Below are positions 42,471 to 55,639 of a stretch of 64,000 bases of DNA, piece after piece. Location of the stretch: assembly GCA_963693315.1 (NCBI GenBank), contig OY856188.1, positions 96,551,876 to 96,615,875 on the forward strand, in the 5' to 3' direction. Source of the stretch: Diogma glabrata (lineage: Eukaryota; Arthropoda; Insecta; Diptera; Cylindrotomidae). Each line of letters opens with the position of its first letter. Positions within the stretch are counted from its first letter, which is position 1. Both the position numbers and the translations under genes were made by a program. The notes under the pieces are model-generated. The model did not search any database. It had not been told where the DNA came from and saw only the letters and a program-made list of their open reading frames with translations.

Positions 42471-45409
42471 CTAAAATGAACAATAACAAAAGTTTATTAA
42501 ATATGAGAATTGCGCAAAATTAAAATTTTGTTAATATTTTATTAATTAATTATTGGTTAGTTATGAAAAGAATTATGTTTGTTTTGTGCAAAAAAAAATT
42601 AAATAAATGAAAAGCTTACACCTGTGAAATATACGCAGAGATAAATTAAAGCATTTTCATTCAGCTTATAGTAGCAATATATACATACATACATGCACGA
42701 TGCAGATTTAACTATTTCCTAAATATTTTGTCCCATATACTGTAAATATTATTAATTTTGTTCTTTAATTATAAATTAAGATTGATGTGATTTTAAGAGA
42801 TGCATTATTTTTCGTTTTAAAATTTCGATCTTATAATCTGTTTATTTAGGTCATGAACCCTTCAACGTACATTCCAATTAAAAAAAAATTCATAATATTT
42901 CATCATAACTCCATCTGATAAATCTTCATGTTCATACATATATATTGTGTTTGTACCAACGAAATCCAGTACAATTCAGTACAATATGTCACATCTCTCC
43001 CATCTAAGAAATTCAATTAAATAAAATATTATTCACAGAAAAACAACAAATTGAAATTGTTACAATAATAATTAAAAAATTCTTTTTGATTATAATCAAT
43101 TAAACGCATTTAATTCTTTTATTATTCATAATACACAAAAAAAATATTTATTTTTGAGAAAATTTAGAGTAATTTTCTTAATGTGTTTTTTTTTTTGGTT
43201 AATATTTTGTCGCGTGCTTATTCGCGTTTTCGTGTTCCCATTTTTCGTATATAATAATGATGACTGTAAGTTTTTGTTTTGTTATTTTCTTAAAAATTGA
43301 TTTTAATCGTGTGATCAAATGAATTCATTTAACTTTGTATTATTATTTTATTCTTCATGATCAGTTTCATCATCATATTATGATCATGATTTTAAATTAT
43401 ATGAGAATATTATTTTATTTTTTTTTTCTTAAAATTTGTTATGGTTGAAATATATTTTTATGATCATCAAAAACATGAATACGTTTGTGGGAGAATATAA
43501 TTTTAGTACAGTTTTTTTTCCTTCAGATAATTAAATTATTTTTAAAATAAAAAATCATTAATAAATAATTAAATATTAATCAACTTTCTATGTAGAAATT
43601 ATTATTTATACTATAAATAAGATAAACAGTTTTGAATGATGCCGCTAATATATGAAAAGAAAAAAAATTGTATTACGTTTAATTTTAATTTGAGTCCACC
43701 CAATACACTCCCTTTTTAATACAAAATAATCTTAATTATGTCTTATTGTTTTTTGTTTTTCTTCTTTTCATTATTTATGGATGTTTTGTTTTTTCTATTT
43801 TTTTAAATAAAAAAACGTTAGGTTGAAAATATCTAAAACTTTAGATTAACATTATGAGTCGAGAATGAAAGGGTTGGCTTAGAATTTTGATCTTGGAGTA
43901 TGTGGTTTTATTGTCTTTATGCTTTCGGTTTTTCCTAAGAAGAGTAAAACATGTTTTTCTATTATTCCAATCGAATCTACAGGTGTAATAAGCCTGCGGA
44001 CGCCAGTCCTTACCATTAACATACAAGTTAACGTGAGTTATCACATACCACTGGCGATGGGATATTATAAGGCGTAGATGATTTCTTAGGGGCGCTGCCA
44101 GTTGAACTGTATTCAGTCAATGGTAGCACACTCAATCTTAAATACGGAATATTCCTTGATGCTTATACGCTATTGCTTGCACGAAGAATCGAGCCTTCTT
44201 ATAACTCTATATCTGAGCTTTAATCATTAAGTAAGATAGTGCGTCACATGATCAAGGGATATGCCACTAACTGAATCAATGGCAACCCAATTTTTGTTTT
44301 GTATTTGTGACACATATTGTAATTCCTACTACACAACACATTTTATTTAAAACAAAAATAACTATTCGACCAACAACATCACAAATGCAACAAAGCAATG
44401 GCATTTGTCAAAATTTGCTTATTGTATGTATTGTAATGGGCAAAATTTTTTGTGTCAACCGTACTGCAATGTTCCGTTCTCTTTACCTATAGTAATATAC
44501 TATAGCGCATTTCAAAAATGTATACATATATACATTTTCAAAAACTTCTCAACCCACTTGTTAGCAAAGTACATCTGACACTTCCGAGAAGCCTGTATCA
44601 AATACTTTTTTCCTATTCATTTTCACAGTAATTTTTTGGATGTCGAGTTAGTCAGTTGTTGAGATTGAGTTGGTTGAGTAATTGGATTTTCCGTCTGCAA
44701 TTGAGTAGTTAGAATTTTTTAGAATTGGCACGAAGCTGTAATCTAATCAAAGCAATTCCAGATGAATTTCAAAATTTATATAATCGCGTTTTTTTAAGTT
44801 TAAATTAAATGAAAAACTAAATACTAAATAAGTTTAAAAAAAAATAAAAGTTAAACCAAAGCTGCTATGTATCCAAGTAATAGTTTTTGATTTTTTTTGA
44901 GTAAATAAAAGTAACAGTCCTAGGTTTTGTTTTTTGATTTTCGTGGCATAACCTAAGTGAATAGAAAGAAAAATAATAAAGTGAAATACTAATATTAATT
45001 GCAATGTGATTATATGTGCTGACTTCGGGACATGATTGGTACACTGTTAAGATTGTCGACTGATCCTAAATTTACATCATCAAATGTTACCGCACAAATA
45101 ACCTAGAACTCAACATCAACCAGCCGCCAGGATGGACCACAGTCAAGTAGCTATTGGTTTTTGAAAGCTTAATCGAGTTTTGCAGACCAATCTATAAGGT
45201 AGCACCATAGAACTTTTATATTTTTGCTTCCCCTTGGAAGAGATTAGAAACATCACAAACAGTAAAAAAAAACTTTTGCATATATCAACAAGTCTAGTAA
45301 ACTCTATAACTCGTTTGGAATAATCACCGCCAAGACTGTAGGAGATGGGAAATCTTAATTTTATTGTAAGTAAATTAAAATAAAATTACTTGTTAGGTTA
45401 AATATTTAT
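42471..45409 (-). other. Upstream svp intron or flank, no exon found
   Basis: AT-rich to about 43840, then a higher-complexity patch (43860-44290) without a clean frame that may be decayed element sequence. I searched the minus strand for nuclear receptor zinc-finger and early ligand-domain motifs and saw none. Confidence 0.4.
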
Positions 45410-45612
45410 AAGGAAGTGGTGACATAGCCGTTGTTCCTCCTGAAAGACCTGGGTGTTGTTTTGAAGCACGCGTTTCGTTCTGTATCCTAAATCTTTGTAT
45501 AGGAGGTTGATCACTAGAATTCACGTCAGCATGAACTACCAGCGGCGAATGTAGGCATTGCGTGCAAGAAAGCAAGAAAAGTTGGTAGACCTATACGGAC
45601 CACCAGACCTCC
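45410..45612. repeat. Dispersed repeat, copy 2 (SINE-like)
   Basis: Same ordered words as 40270-40500, about 70% alike by eye. A 20-bp perfect palindrome (ACAGTATATTAATATACTGT) lies just after it at about 45617-45636. Confidence 0.45.
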
Positions 45613-45789
45613 TATTACAGTATATTAATATACTGTCTTCAACATTGATAAACGAATCTTTAAAGACGACAACTCAGCCCGTTTTACCAATGGATTTTTT
45701 TAGGGGATGTGTTTTTGATAAACTATCTATCGCAAACACTTTTGCCTTCAGCTAGACCAGACCTCTGAATCCCGCGTCATTTATCTCAA

Positions 45790-46604
45790 TAACATCGATA
45801 TTCCTAAGCAAACCCAAATGGTTGTCTGTTTTGGCCAAACATTTTTTCCTTTACCTCCATTGACCTCAACACAAAGTTAAACATCCTGTCGTGCATCAAT
45901 AGATTTTCTTCCAAACTCGGTAATCACAAATCCACCAATGATCATCTCCTCAGTTCATTGATACACATACTGTACACTCTTTCAAAATTCGGCATTTCAA
46001 CCACATTGAGTCCATTCTGATAGAAAGTCTTCCACTTTTTCCTACGTTTTCTCTCTTACCCTCCAGAGCTAACTATTCTCCAAGCAGACAACGGAAACAT
46101 CAGTATCGTTATGCTGTCCCATTCTTACCATGGCAAAATGGACTTGCTCCTTTCGGACACTACAACCTACAAAAAACCAAAACAAACAACACCTTTGTAA
46201 GCTCCCTCCTTCGTGCAAACCACATGACTACCAAACCACAGCCGTCGTCGATCTAGTGCCTCTGCCCTTTATAAAATCTACAACCTCTCAGAAATACATT
46301 AACAGTGCATCCCTCTTTGCCCGATTGCTGCAACTACGCATCCCTTTTTTTGAACCTTTTTAAATTTCTAAATACTATTCTCCTACAGATTTCTGATGCT
46401 TCCCTATCCAACGTCAAAAGTTCACACGAGTTCAAACAATTCCTCACTATCAAAATCATTCCACCGCATCACTCTCTGGTTTCCTTTAATGTCATTCATT
46501 TATTCACCATTGTACAGCCTATCCAACTGACTACCAACACGATCGGCAACCAGTGGGATCACATTATGACCACAATTTGTTTTTATCATCTCCTTTTTTA
46601 ACAT
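45790..46604 (+). pseudogene. Penelope-like reverse transcriptase, decayed
   Basis: The plus strand in several frames gives QADNGNISIVML near 46080-46115 (family form ADKGN..VVMD). SDTTTYKK follows near 46155-46180. LYKIYNLSEIH near 46268 resembles the YGLPKIHK motif. VKSSHEFKQFL and LVSFNVIHLFTIVQP (46417-46520) resemble the family form LVSFDVVSLFTNVP. Motif order is that of Penelope-like elements, whose RT is close to telomerase. The catalytic Asp in LVSFDV is Asn here and frames are broken, so it is dead. The open frame at 46305-46601 is the longest surviving piece. The later RT motifs and the GIY-YIG endonuclease are absent. C-rich composition sets it apart from flanks. Confidence 0.75.
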
Positions 46605-47082
46605 ATAACTGTATTGTGCACATGTCAACACTTCCTTTTTTACTTCGCCGTCCTTGTGTGTTTCCCTCTGCTCCCCTCCTTTAAGAACCCTAATGGGAGA
46701 TAATAATTTCGGTTTTTCTCAGTTTTTCATTTCCTCTTTTTTAAATATTTTCTACTGTAGCTCATTGGACTTTTATAAAATTTATAAAAAATTTCTCCAA
46801 CCAGACCACAAATGACATTTTTTGCTATTGTATATTTTACAAAAAATATGTCATTAATATTTGCATCATGTTGTCGTTTGTAGCAGTCTCAAACATAATA
46901 ATTTTTGTCCTAGGATAAAAAGTAAATTAATGTATCGTCAAAAAATCCTTAATTATTGTTTGTTTTTTTAAAGAATGAATGAATTTTTTAAAAGAATGGA
47001 TTTTTTAAAGAATGGAACTAAACAATAAATCTTAATACATAATCAAATATAACATAGGCCAATATTTCATAGTGTGATACGT
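46605..47082. other. AT-rich spacer
   Basis: No feature seen. Confidence 0.4.
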
Positions 47083-47304
47083 TCTGAAAAATATTCTTTA
47101 GATAAAATAGCTCCACTAAAAGGCTATAAACCAACTGAATAAATATGTGAAGATAACAAAAATATAAATAACTCTCAACAGGAAATTGATGTTTATCTAA
47201 AAAGAGAACAAAATAAAATTGCGCAGTTTATGATAGAATCGGGAAATAAAAAAGAAGAAAACTTCATTGTGAAATTTTTTGAGGATCAAGTTTTTGTTGT
47301 TTAA
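47083..47304 (+). pseudogene. Coding-like frame of unknown origin with one stop
   Basis: Seventy-three codons read as charged protein (SEKYSLDKIAPLKGYKPTE, a TAA at 47140, then a Lys/Glu-rich part ending KFFEDQVFVV and TAA). I recognise no family. It abuts the LTR-like sequence and may be the tail of an element frame or unrelated. Confidence 0.25.
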
Positions 47305-47688
47305 GGTCGGTTTTTATTTTAGAATATTGTAGAGATAGATATTGGCTATTGTTTGTCTAGTATATATAAGAGGTCGCAATAGGGATATTCAGTTCAGTTT
47401 TGAACCATGATTCAAGTGAGTTTCAAGTTAGTGGTGATACAAGTTAGTCATAATACAAGGTGAATAAAATATTAGTAAAAGATTACATGTTATAAATGTA
47501 ATAAAGATTATTTTAAGTGAAAAATTATGGCGAATATAAGAGCAATAAAGCGGAATTATATAAGGAGAAATATTTTATTTTAATAAGACTTGAACGAAAA
47601 GAAATTATAACGTGTAGAAAATCTATTGGTTTAATTTTCCAATCTAGAGATCGATCTGAATAGAAGAAACTAGGCCAAAAACATAACA
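47295..47688 (+). repeat. LTR-like sequence of an old Gypsy element
   Basis: It starts TGTTGTTTAAGG and ends AACATAACA, 2 bp before a primer-site-like TGGTATCAAAAG (47691). It contains a TATA box (TATATATAAG, 47361) and an insect-type initiator TCAGTT at 47389, 28 bp downstream, the classic core promoter spacing. No partner LTR was found, so the left border is tentative. Confidence 0.5.
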
Positions 47689-47690
47689 AC

Positions 47691-47702
47691 TGGTATCAAA
47701 AG
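47691..47702 (+). promoter_or_regulatory. Primer binding site-like sequence (tRNA-Met type)
   Basis: TGGTATCAAAAG resembles the initiator tRNA-Met primer site TGGTATCAGAGC used by several LTR retrotransposons. Confidence 0.45.
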
Positions 47703-47719
47703 TAAGATTTGAAAAAAAA

Positions 47720-48570
47720 ATGGATTTAAATGAAGTAAAAGTTAAAGATCTGAAAAGGGAATTCAAGAACAAGAATCTTCCAACAACGGCTTTCAACAAT
47801 GATAAAAGCTATTAATCAGCCACTTTGGTCCCTAATAAATATCGTTTCGGACAAGAAGCAGATGATAATCCAGGAACAAAAAGTATTGAAGGAAAGGAAA
47901 GTGCCTTATAAACCACGAGGGCAGCCGCATCGACAAATAACGATAGTCCACGGCTACGATTCAGAATCATAGAGGTAAGATGTCAACATCAATCGACAAT
48001 TATTTCCATTTCGAGACATATCTCGAAAATAAAAATCATTCCACTACTACCATATCAAAAAATACTGCATATGAATTCCATATTTCAATATGAAATATGG
48101 AAAAGTAAGTACCGTGGTAAAATGTGAACAATGGCACACAGAAAGAAAAGTCGAAAGTCAAACCTAGAAAAATAAAATACAAAATAGAACAAACTTCTAG
48201 CCCCTCAGAAATAAAGGTATAGCTAATATGGTGAAATACAAAATTGACACGGGAGCAGAAAAGGCGATTTGTCAAGTACCAAGAAGATAACCATTAGCAA
48301 AATAACAAAAAACTGAAAGCATGGTAAATGAAATGACAATTGTTGTTGTGATTGAGTTCAAGGAGTTCACCTGTGCTTTTCGGTAAGAAGGATACAACTA
48401 TGAGATTCTGCGTCAACTACAGAAAACTGAATTCAGTTATAAAGAGAAATAGCTTCCCGTTATAAAGAGAAATAGCTTCGAATTAATGATATCCTGGATG
48501 GATGTGTAGCCCGTTTATAATTGCAGGCTATAGTAGAATTTGTGAATTATTTCCACAAACACTTGTGCGG
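47720..48570 (+). pseudogene. Decayed Gypsy gag-pol fragment
   Basis: An ATG at 47720 opens DLNEVKVKDLKREFKNKNL, which resembles SAP-like gag starts of some insect elements, then frames break. VKYKIDTGAE near 48230-48260 is a protease with DTG. SPVLFGKKDTTMRFCVNYRK (48367-48427) is the front of a Gypsy RT, followed by INDILDGC near 48485. No RNase H or integrase follows, so the copy is internally deleted or truncated. A different family from the young element. Confidence 0.75.
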
Positions 48571-49540
48571 TAAATGATCATAGTTCATTGAACGCTTTGT
48601 AACGAACAACAAATTCTATTAAATAGACATTGTATTTTAAAGCTTAAACCAAACAGTCCTCAGACTGTTCATACTATAAATAATACATTGTTCCGTGCTA
48701 TCAATCAATTTAAAATCATATTATAAAGCAATTCCGCCGTATGCAGTGTTTTACAAAAAATTGTTTAAATATTTAACTTGTTTTTATTTCGCATGCGTCG
48801 AATGCATTGAATGTTTCTTTTATTATTATTTTTCCTTTGTCAGTGCAGTGTTTCTGAATAAAGATTTTGTTTTAAACCGAAAACGAAGTACAGTAAATGG
48901 ATCATGGGCAAAAGCGTTGATGCTAATAGAGTACTTCATATTACGAGATTTGGTTGTTATATATTGGCAAATTTTGAACAACCTTTTTTTTTGATATGGT
49001 AGTGTTGGAATGATTTTTATTTTGTTTTATCGGTATACGCGGTAGATTTTCGGTGCATGATTTAAATGTTTATAGTTTCTAATAAAATGTTAATACCACG
49101 GAGAGAAAAGGATAGATGTTCTTGATCTAAATAAAGTCGATTATTGAAATCACATCGATTTTTGAAGTGTTAAGTAATCGAAACTGCTAATCGAAAAATA
49201 GAATAATAACAAAATGAACATTTGTTCATTTTGGTTTTGTTTGGTACGGTCAAGCATATACCTATATCGTTTAAAATTATGTATATAGTTATAGAAATAT
49301 ACAAATGGCTGTAGTTATACGAATTTATTTGAACTTAAATAAAGAAATGAACAGAAATATAAAGTAACAAAACATATTCCGTTGATTTTTATATAAGAAA
49401 ACTTATCGCTATCAATTTCTTTTTGTAAAAAAAGGGTGATTGGTGAATTGTTCTGCTATTGTCATTGTCATTATTATTCGTGACACAAATACGTGTTTAA
49501 AAACACCGTGAAGCTAGAATTACAACGGAAAAATATGAAG
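48571..49540. other. No supported gene
   Basis: A 99-codon frame at 48695-48994 is Phe/Tyr-rich and has no recognised motif. Confidence 0.35.
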
Positions 49541-50750
49541 GGGCTGAAATCTCACAGCTCTGAGATATCAAAACTTCGGTCTGGGTTAAGGATTTTGATA
49601 TAGTTTTCGGCAAAAAAACTTTTATGAGGATATGGTTTTTAGTTTTGGGCAGCGATGTATATCAAACATAACTCTTTGTTAAAGTACAAATATTTTTTTA
49701 TCTCTGTTTAGATATGTATTACAAAACTAACACGAAATATCAATACGTTGCCGGAAAATTATAACAGATCATAAATGAACATAATTTAGTGAAAAGATGG
49801 TACACTCAGCAAACTACTCAAAAACCTCTCCATGTAGCGTTTCGAGAAAATATTACAAAATCACAAATTCATATTTCTTTCACAACTCCAAAAATATTGT
49901 AAAAGTTAGATAAAATCAATCTTTTTTCAAAATTCTAAAAATATTCCCAAAATTATTACAAAATCAAAAATTGAAACTTTTTTCAAAATTCCAAAAATTA
50001 TAATAAAATCAAAAATTTTAAATCTTTCAAATAAATAAAAATATTCCAAAAATTCTTACAAAATAAAAAATTCAAACTTTTCTCAAAATTTTAAAAATTT
50101 TGCAAAATTTTATACAAAATCAAAAATACAAACTTTTTTCAAAATTCCAAGAATATTTCAAAAACTATAACAAATTCAAAATTTCCATGTCCAATTTCAT
50201 TTTCAATTACATTTACGTCATAAAAACAGCTACATTTGAAACAAAATTTTAATTTAATTTTTTCCCAACATATTGGGTAAAAAACTAAAGAAAAATCTCT
50301 CTTTTGACATACTTGACAACATTTTTTTGACTTACTTATAATGCAATAATCTAGATTTTGGTCTCCCATACCAATCACGACCATCAAGATTTCTCCAAAT
50401 TCAATGTTCCTACTCGTAATCAATTAAAATGAACGTTTTTTAAGCAAAAAATATGCAAATTTCCTTGTGCAGCTATCGAACGGTGCAGTTATCGAACACA
50501 GCGTCCTTTGGGCTCTTTCCATTAAGTTAACCTATTTTTAGAAAAAAAATTTTTCAAATCCGTCCAGCGGTTTTCTAGATTTCGTAGATTGTGACGGCCG
50601 GCCGGCCGGCCGACAGACAGACATACATTTTTTTTTTTGCTTTTTTGGAATCACTAGGTCCTAAAACGTCGAGAAATGCCAAAAAAGTGGGGGTAAGAAT
50701 TTCACTTTGAGCTCATGAATGTAATACTTAGGTCTTTCAGACCGAAGTAA
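49541..50750 (+). mobile_element. Family A element, full copy
   Basis: Shows ACTTCGGTCTGGGTTAAGGA at the left and GGTCTTTCAGACCGAAGTAA at the right. Between them lie AAAATTCCAAAAATATT repeats (49850-50180), the GACATACTTGACAAC block, and a run of GGCCGGCCGGCCGGCC (about 50597) before GACAGACAGACATAC. Similarity to the copy at 40734 already begins about 28 bp left of ACTTCGG, so the true end may be there. Confidence 0.75.
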
Positions 50751-50983
50751 TATCTGAGTGAAGTTATTCAGCATAAGGCAGAAAATAATTTATGGGACTG
50801 ATGCAAAATAAAAGTTTTTAATTCAAATGTAATGTATCAGCCCTGCAGACTATAAGCATCAATCTAACAAAGCTGGTGATTAAATCAAACATTATTTTCA
50901 AGTAATCAACAGAAAATTTGAGTTTTTTTTTAGTTCAACATTTTTTATGAATATAAACTGTAATCCCGGATATACACCGAATA

Positions 50984-51410
50984 ATGGTTTACAACTGTTT
51001 TGAGGTTTATGATTTTCACATTGAACTTCAGAGAGGAAATGTTTATACATTATCAAGAAGGCAGTTCCAGGTGAAATGCGAGCACTATAACAGGGTGGAG
51101 AGTAAGGCAAACATTATTGATGGTAAGCTTCTGCAAGTGCTTTTTAACGAAGTCTGGTCAGCTAAAGTAGTAAAGAAAGAGTAGCTGGAAGAATCTTAAT
51201 TGGTACCAATAACCAACTTAAAGGAAAACAGAGAAAAACCCACAAGGTGGGGAATATCCGATAAAAGTCAAACATTGAAGATATATTGGGCATTTTCTGT
51301 GTAGTTCCTGATGCTTCAGTTAAAGAATCAATGGTATAGCAGCTTTTTGGAAATGAATGCTTTCTGACGGTGAAATGAAATTTGGGGTTGTACCAAGGTG
51401 GGAGAAAATA
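50984..51410 (+). pseudogene. Coding-like sequence, unknown, frameshifted
   Basis: A 66-residue frame (50984-51184) with QRGNVYTLSRRQFQVKCEHY is followed in another frame (from 51187) by readable protein such as NIEDILGIFCVVPDASVKES and QLFGNECFLTVK, interrupted by three stops. The change of frame with continuous protein-like composition suggests a decayed gene or element frame. I do not recognise it. Confidence 0.3.
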
Positions 51411-52151
51411 AAATAAAATAAGATGCAAAGAGATAAATCTTTTTAAAAAAAAATGCAGAATCAAAACTAAAATCGGGATCATATTTCTTGATGATCATGT
51501 AACGAACTCTCTTTCTAAAGAATTAAACCACATTATATTGAAGCTCATTTCCTGAATCAAGCAATAGTATGGCGTTATCAAGGAATATTCAATTACTAAG
51601 ATTGAGAGTGTTATTTTACGTCAGCTCGTATGTCAATAGTAAGAACTAGATCAAAAATAAAATCTAAATTACACACAAATAAAAACTGATCCCTTCATGT
51701 TTCCTAGGCCCCACAATTTTTCTGCAAAATGTTATAAAGTAAAAATGTTTAATTTAAAGTGGAACAATAAAACATTAAACAAGAACGTTAGCGTTAACAA
51801 TTTGCTACTAATCTCATGCTATACAAAAAGCTTTAAGTCCAACCTCACCCATTAATTAAACAAAATTATTTAAATTTTTTATTGTTTTCAATTAATGAAT
51901 TAAAATGTTGTATTTTTATTTAAGTTCAGAGCAACAGTTTCTTTAAAATCTATAAATAAACTTTTTATTTAATTATTTCAAAATAACTTGGGAGTCATAT
52001 TTTTATGGAATTTATACTCGTATATACAGAAAAAAAAAATTAAAACTCATAAGAAAGGATAACGAAAAAGATTATTTAAATTTATGTAAAGTTAATTGTC
52101 TTTATATTCAGTTGAAATTAATTTAAACTAATTTGTTGGTTATTTATTTAG
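51411..52151. other. AT-rich DNA, no gene seen
   Basis: No frames or repeats supported. Confidence 0.4.
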
Positions 52152-52367
52152 GAATCAATAAAATTATATACTGGATCTCCTTCACCTCCATATAACTTAA
52201 CTCTATCATTAACAGAATTTAGTCTAATCCATCATAAAATTAATTGTGTTTACATTCGACAACAAATTGATCATCAGTCATCCCGCACAAAACTATTCAA
52301 TTTTTATTTCATGACAAGAATTTTCTGTCTGTTGTCACTTAAATACAAATTATTTAAATATAATTAA
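52152..52367 (+). other. Possible orphan exon-like frame
   Basis: After TTATTTATTTAG, which could be a splice acceptor or simply a stop, 71 codons stay open (ESIKLYTGSPSPPYNLTLSL at the start) to a TAA. The first third looks more protein-like than the rest. Without a partner exon this is weak and may be chance. Confidence 0.12.
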
Positions 52368-54329
52368 AACAAAATTATGCGGGTTGACTGTTGAAAGAAT
52401 AAATTTATTCAAAATTGTAACAAAAATTCGAGTTAATAATTATAACTTAATAAATCTCTGTTATTATAAATGAATATATACAAATTTTTGGATCGCATGT
52501 AAAATTTGCATAATGATCAACAGAATACAGATGTTGTTGGTTTGGGAAAAGATTTTTGTTTAACTTATCACCAAATTTGATGAATTTATATGAAAAAAAA
52601 TTCTTTAAATTAAAAATTAAGATCACAATTTTTTTTCTTCTTCTTGGTTAACTTAACGATCATCAAACAAATATAAATTATTTTCAATTGTTTCTTCTTC
52701 GTTTTTTCATACAGTTTTTTTCTCAATCTTTGAAAAAACATATGTGACAACAATCAACCAATTAATTGTGCTATAATTAAGAAAAAAAAACTTATAAATA
52801 GAAATTTCTCTTAGATGAGAAAATTGTGGTGATCTATGATGTGAAGAAATAAATATAAAACTTAATTGATATATTAAAGTGGTAATCTTCAAATGGGCGC
52901 TATTTTTAAAACAAAATAAACATGATCTGTGTTTAAGAAACAAGAATAAGTGACAAAATGATCTTCATTAACCAACAACGTTATAATTAATATGATCGTG
53001 TAATTATTTTCATATCTATTTTTAAATTTTTGAAATAAATAGATAAAGTTATAAATTAATTAATTAATTAGTGTTTCTTTTTCTTCTTAATAAATCATAA
53101 TTTACGAAAAGAATGTGAAACGAAAATAATTATAATCGTAGAATTGTTTTACGATCATAGTTGATCATAATCTTAAGCAATATCTAATACTATAATAATT
53201 GTGCAACTCAATTTCGATCGTAATGAATAGTTATAATGTCAATTGAGTTTGATTTGTTTTTAGTTTATGTTTGAAATACGGAATTGGGTCAGTAAATTAA
53301 TGATGGTTATTAAAGTGTTGTACGATCGTTCATATTGTTTGAGTTTCAGATATTTTTATATAATTTTGCACAAATATAGTTTTTTTTATAGAAAAGCTTT
53401 AATATGTAAAATAAGACGGTCATAAACAATAATAATTTATAAATTTAATAATTTATTTATTATTTAAATTATTACCGTTTTAACAATAAATTATCTGGAA
53501 AGTGATCGCATGCTCGATTTTTTGCAGAACTGATGGATTTTTTTAAAAATAAAAGGTGCTGTGTAGTGGGTATTACAATATGTGTCTTAACAACGCACCC
53601 CAAATCATAAACCATCAAACAGTAGTTGTGGTGTCGATCACCAAATTCCGTTATATTCGGTGAGCAATTTATTTGTAAGCAAGATCACCGAAACGGTGGT
53701 AATAGAAACAAATGACATGAGAATGTTTTGGAGGTCTTTAGTTTGATTGCGCACTGCAACCGATACCTAGAGCGAAAGTTCTAGATTTTGACCTATTTGA
53801 ATTTGATAACTGATGCCGATAACTGATATTCCAGTTTTTCTGAAGTTTTAGACTTTTTAATTCGAGGCTTATTTGAGGTTTAGTTTTGCTGGACTAGGAT
53901 TGTGATTTTCAAAGTGTTGAGATGATTGTACAACTTGAAAAATTGATTAAAACGTTTAAAACTGAGATCATTGAAATCAGCGATAGCGGTTTGCACATGA
54001 AAAGGTTGTGACCACCACCATGCTGTAATTTTTTTTTTCAAAACATTTTCAGAACAATTGATATGAAATACATTGGGGTCTACCTTGTAGCGATTCCACA
54101 GGATGGGTAAGTCCATTGAGTTTTTTTATTTTTTTTTTTGGTTTAATCTTAGAGGAAGTCAGTTTTCGTAGGTGTTCAGCCATTAAAGTGGCAGTCGTAA
54201 TTGTTTTGTTTTATTGTTGCTCATCAAAATCCATGACATTACGTTAAAGATTGTATGGTTTGTGGGGGACTTATCATATAACGGGTAAAGATCGGATCAC
54301 CCCACTACCATGAGGTAGATTGGTATGTC
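52368..54329. other. AT-rich DNA, no gene seen
   Basis: Frames at 52707-52943 and 53880-54116 are unsupported. No element borders seen. Confidence 0.4.
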
Positions 54330-55400
54330 CAAATTAAAAACAGAACATGGTTCAACGGAAATGATTGTAGGTAAGGATTGTCTTCTCTTTGTTACTTCTT
54401 TCGGCCTCGTTACCTTTGTTAGCCACTCGTTTCTAGGACTATCGGGCTGTCGAAAAAATCTTTACAGCCATCAAACATTTTCGATATTTCATCGAGGGTT
54501 GCAAGTTCACTGACCACAAACTTCTGACTACTGATATTACATCCAAGACAGGTTCGGCATTTGGACTATGTGGCACAGTTTACCATTGATATTATACATA
54601 TATTAAGAAAAGGGAACGTGGTGGCCGATACACTTTCACGATCATATGAGGAAATGACTTTTTGTTAAACCGAGTTGGATATTTCTCAACTAATTCAACT
54701 TCAGGAGTCCAATATAGAACTCCAGGACGTTGCTTGTTCAAAATACGTAAAACTTATTTTAAGCTCAAGCTGGAACTCATTTCTTGTGAGAACCCTCATA
54801 AGCCAATTTAGTGTGAGACTACCTCGGGAAAACCTCGTTCGTAAATCCCCAATGAATTGAGACGTATTATTTTTAATAATTTACATAATTTGTCCCACCT
54901 AGGTGTTCGTGCTTCACGGCAGTTAATTTCTTCTTAGTTCTTTTGGCTATCTGTGAATATCGACGTTGGTTTTTACGGTTCATACACGAACCGAATTTGA
55001 TAGGTTCGACATTCCAAGCAGTCTGTTTGATCATACGAATACATGTCAACTACTTTCAACCGTTTTACTAGATGGCCAGAAGCATATCTGATTATTGATA
55101 TGTGAGCAATGATTGTAGCTAGAGCCGTAGTCGATCAGCACATCCCGCGATTTGGATTACCATTGTATACTACCACAGATTAGGATGCGCAATTTGAATC
55201 TGGGTTATTGCACGAACTAATTAGCTTGCTTAAATCTCACAAAATTCGTAGAATGGCTTACAATCCTAAATTGAATGGAACAGTAGAAAGGTTCCCCAGA
55301 CAGCTAAAAGTTTCTTTAAGGGTTCACGGTAATACAAATACCCTTAATTGGAGTAATACATTCCCAATAGTTTTACTCGTCGATTAAATTTTATCTTAAA
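54330..55400 (+). pseudogene. Decayed Gypsy pol, RNase H to integrase
   Basis: The plus strand gives FTDHKLLT near 54510, then RHLDYVAQFTIDII and NVVADTLSRS (54550-54645), the end of RNase H. IPNELRRIIFNNLHNLSHLG (54845-54905) matches the integrase zinc-finger region. Integrase core pieces follow: FTRWPEAYLI near 55065, TTD then a stop then AQFES near 55175, and MAYNPKLNGTVERFPRQLKV (55252-55312). Several stops and frameshifts are present. The DTLSR and NP..NG..ER motifs place it in Gypsy. Confidence 0.82.
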
Positions 55401-55639
55401 TGCACTCAAATCTTGTCTACAGACAAAGCATTAGGATCCCTGGAGAATTAACTATGTATTCTGAAGGTAATTCGTCAGACCCTCGGTATTTTCAACCAGA
55501 CTATGCACTGCCTTATATCTAAAGAAACTCAGAAAGCTCATCAAGACAATACTTACATTCCTGGGAATTAGAAGATCGCACCCAACGTGGGGATCTATTC
55601 CCATAGCCTGATATTAAGAGTCTCATAGAAACTGGAGAT

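Noticed and set aside
42292..42489. Complete 65-residue gene starting at its Met
   Set aside because: The first residues lie in the upstream intron and the last six in the downstream intron. Only 42313-42470 is exon.
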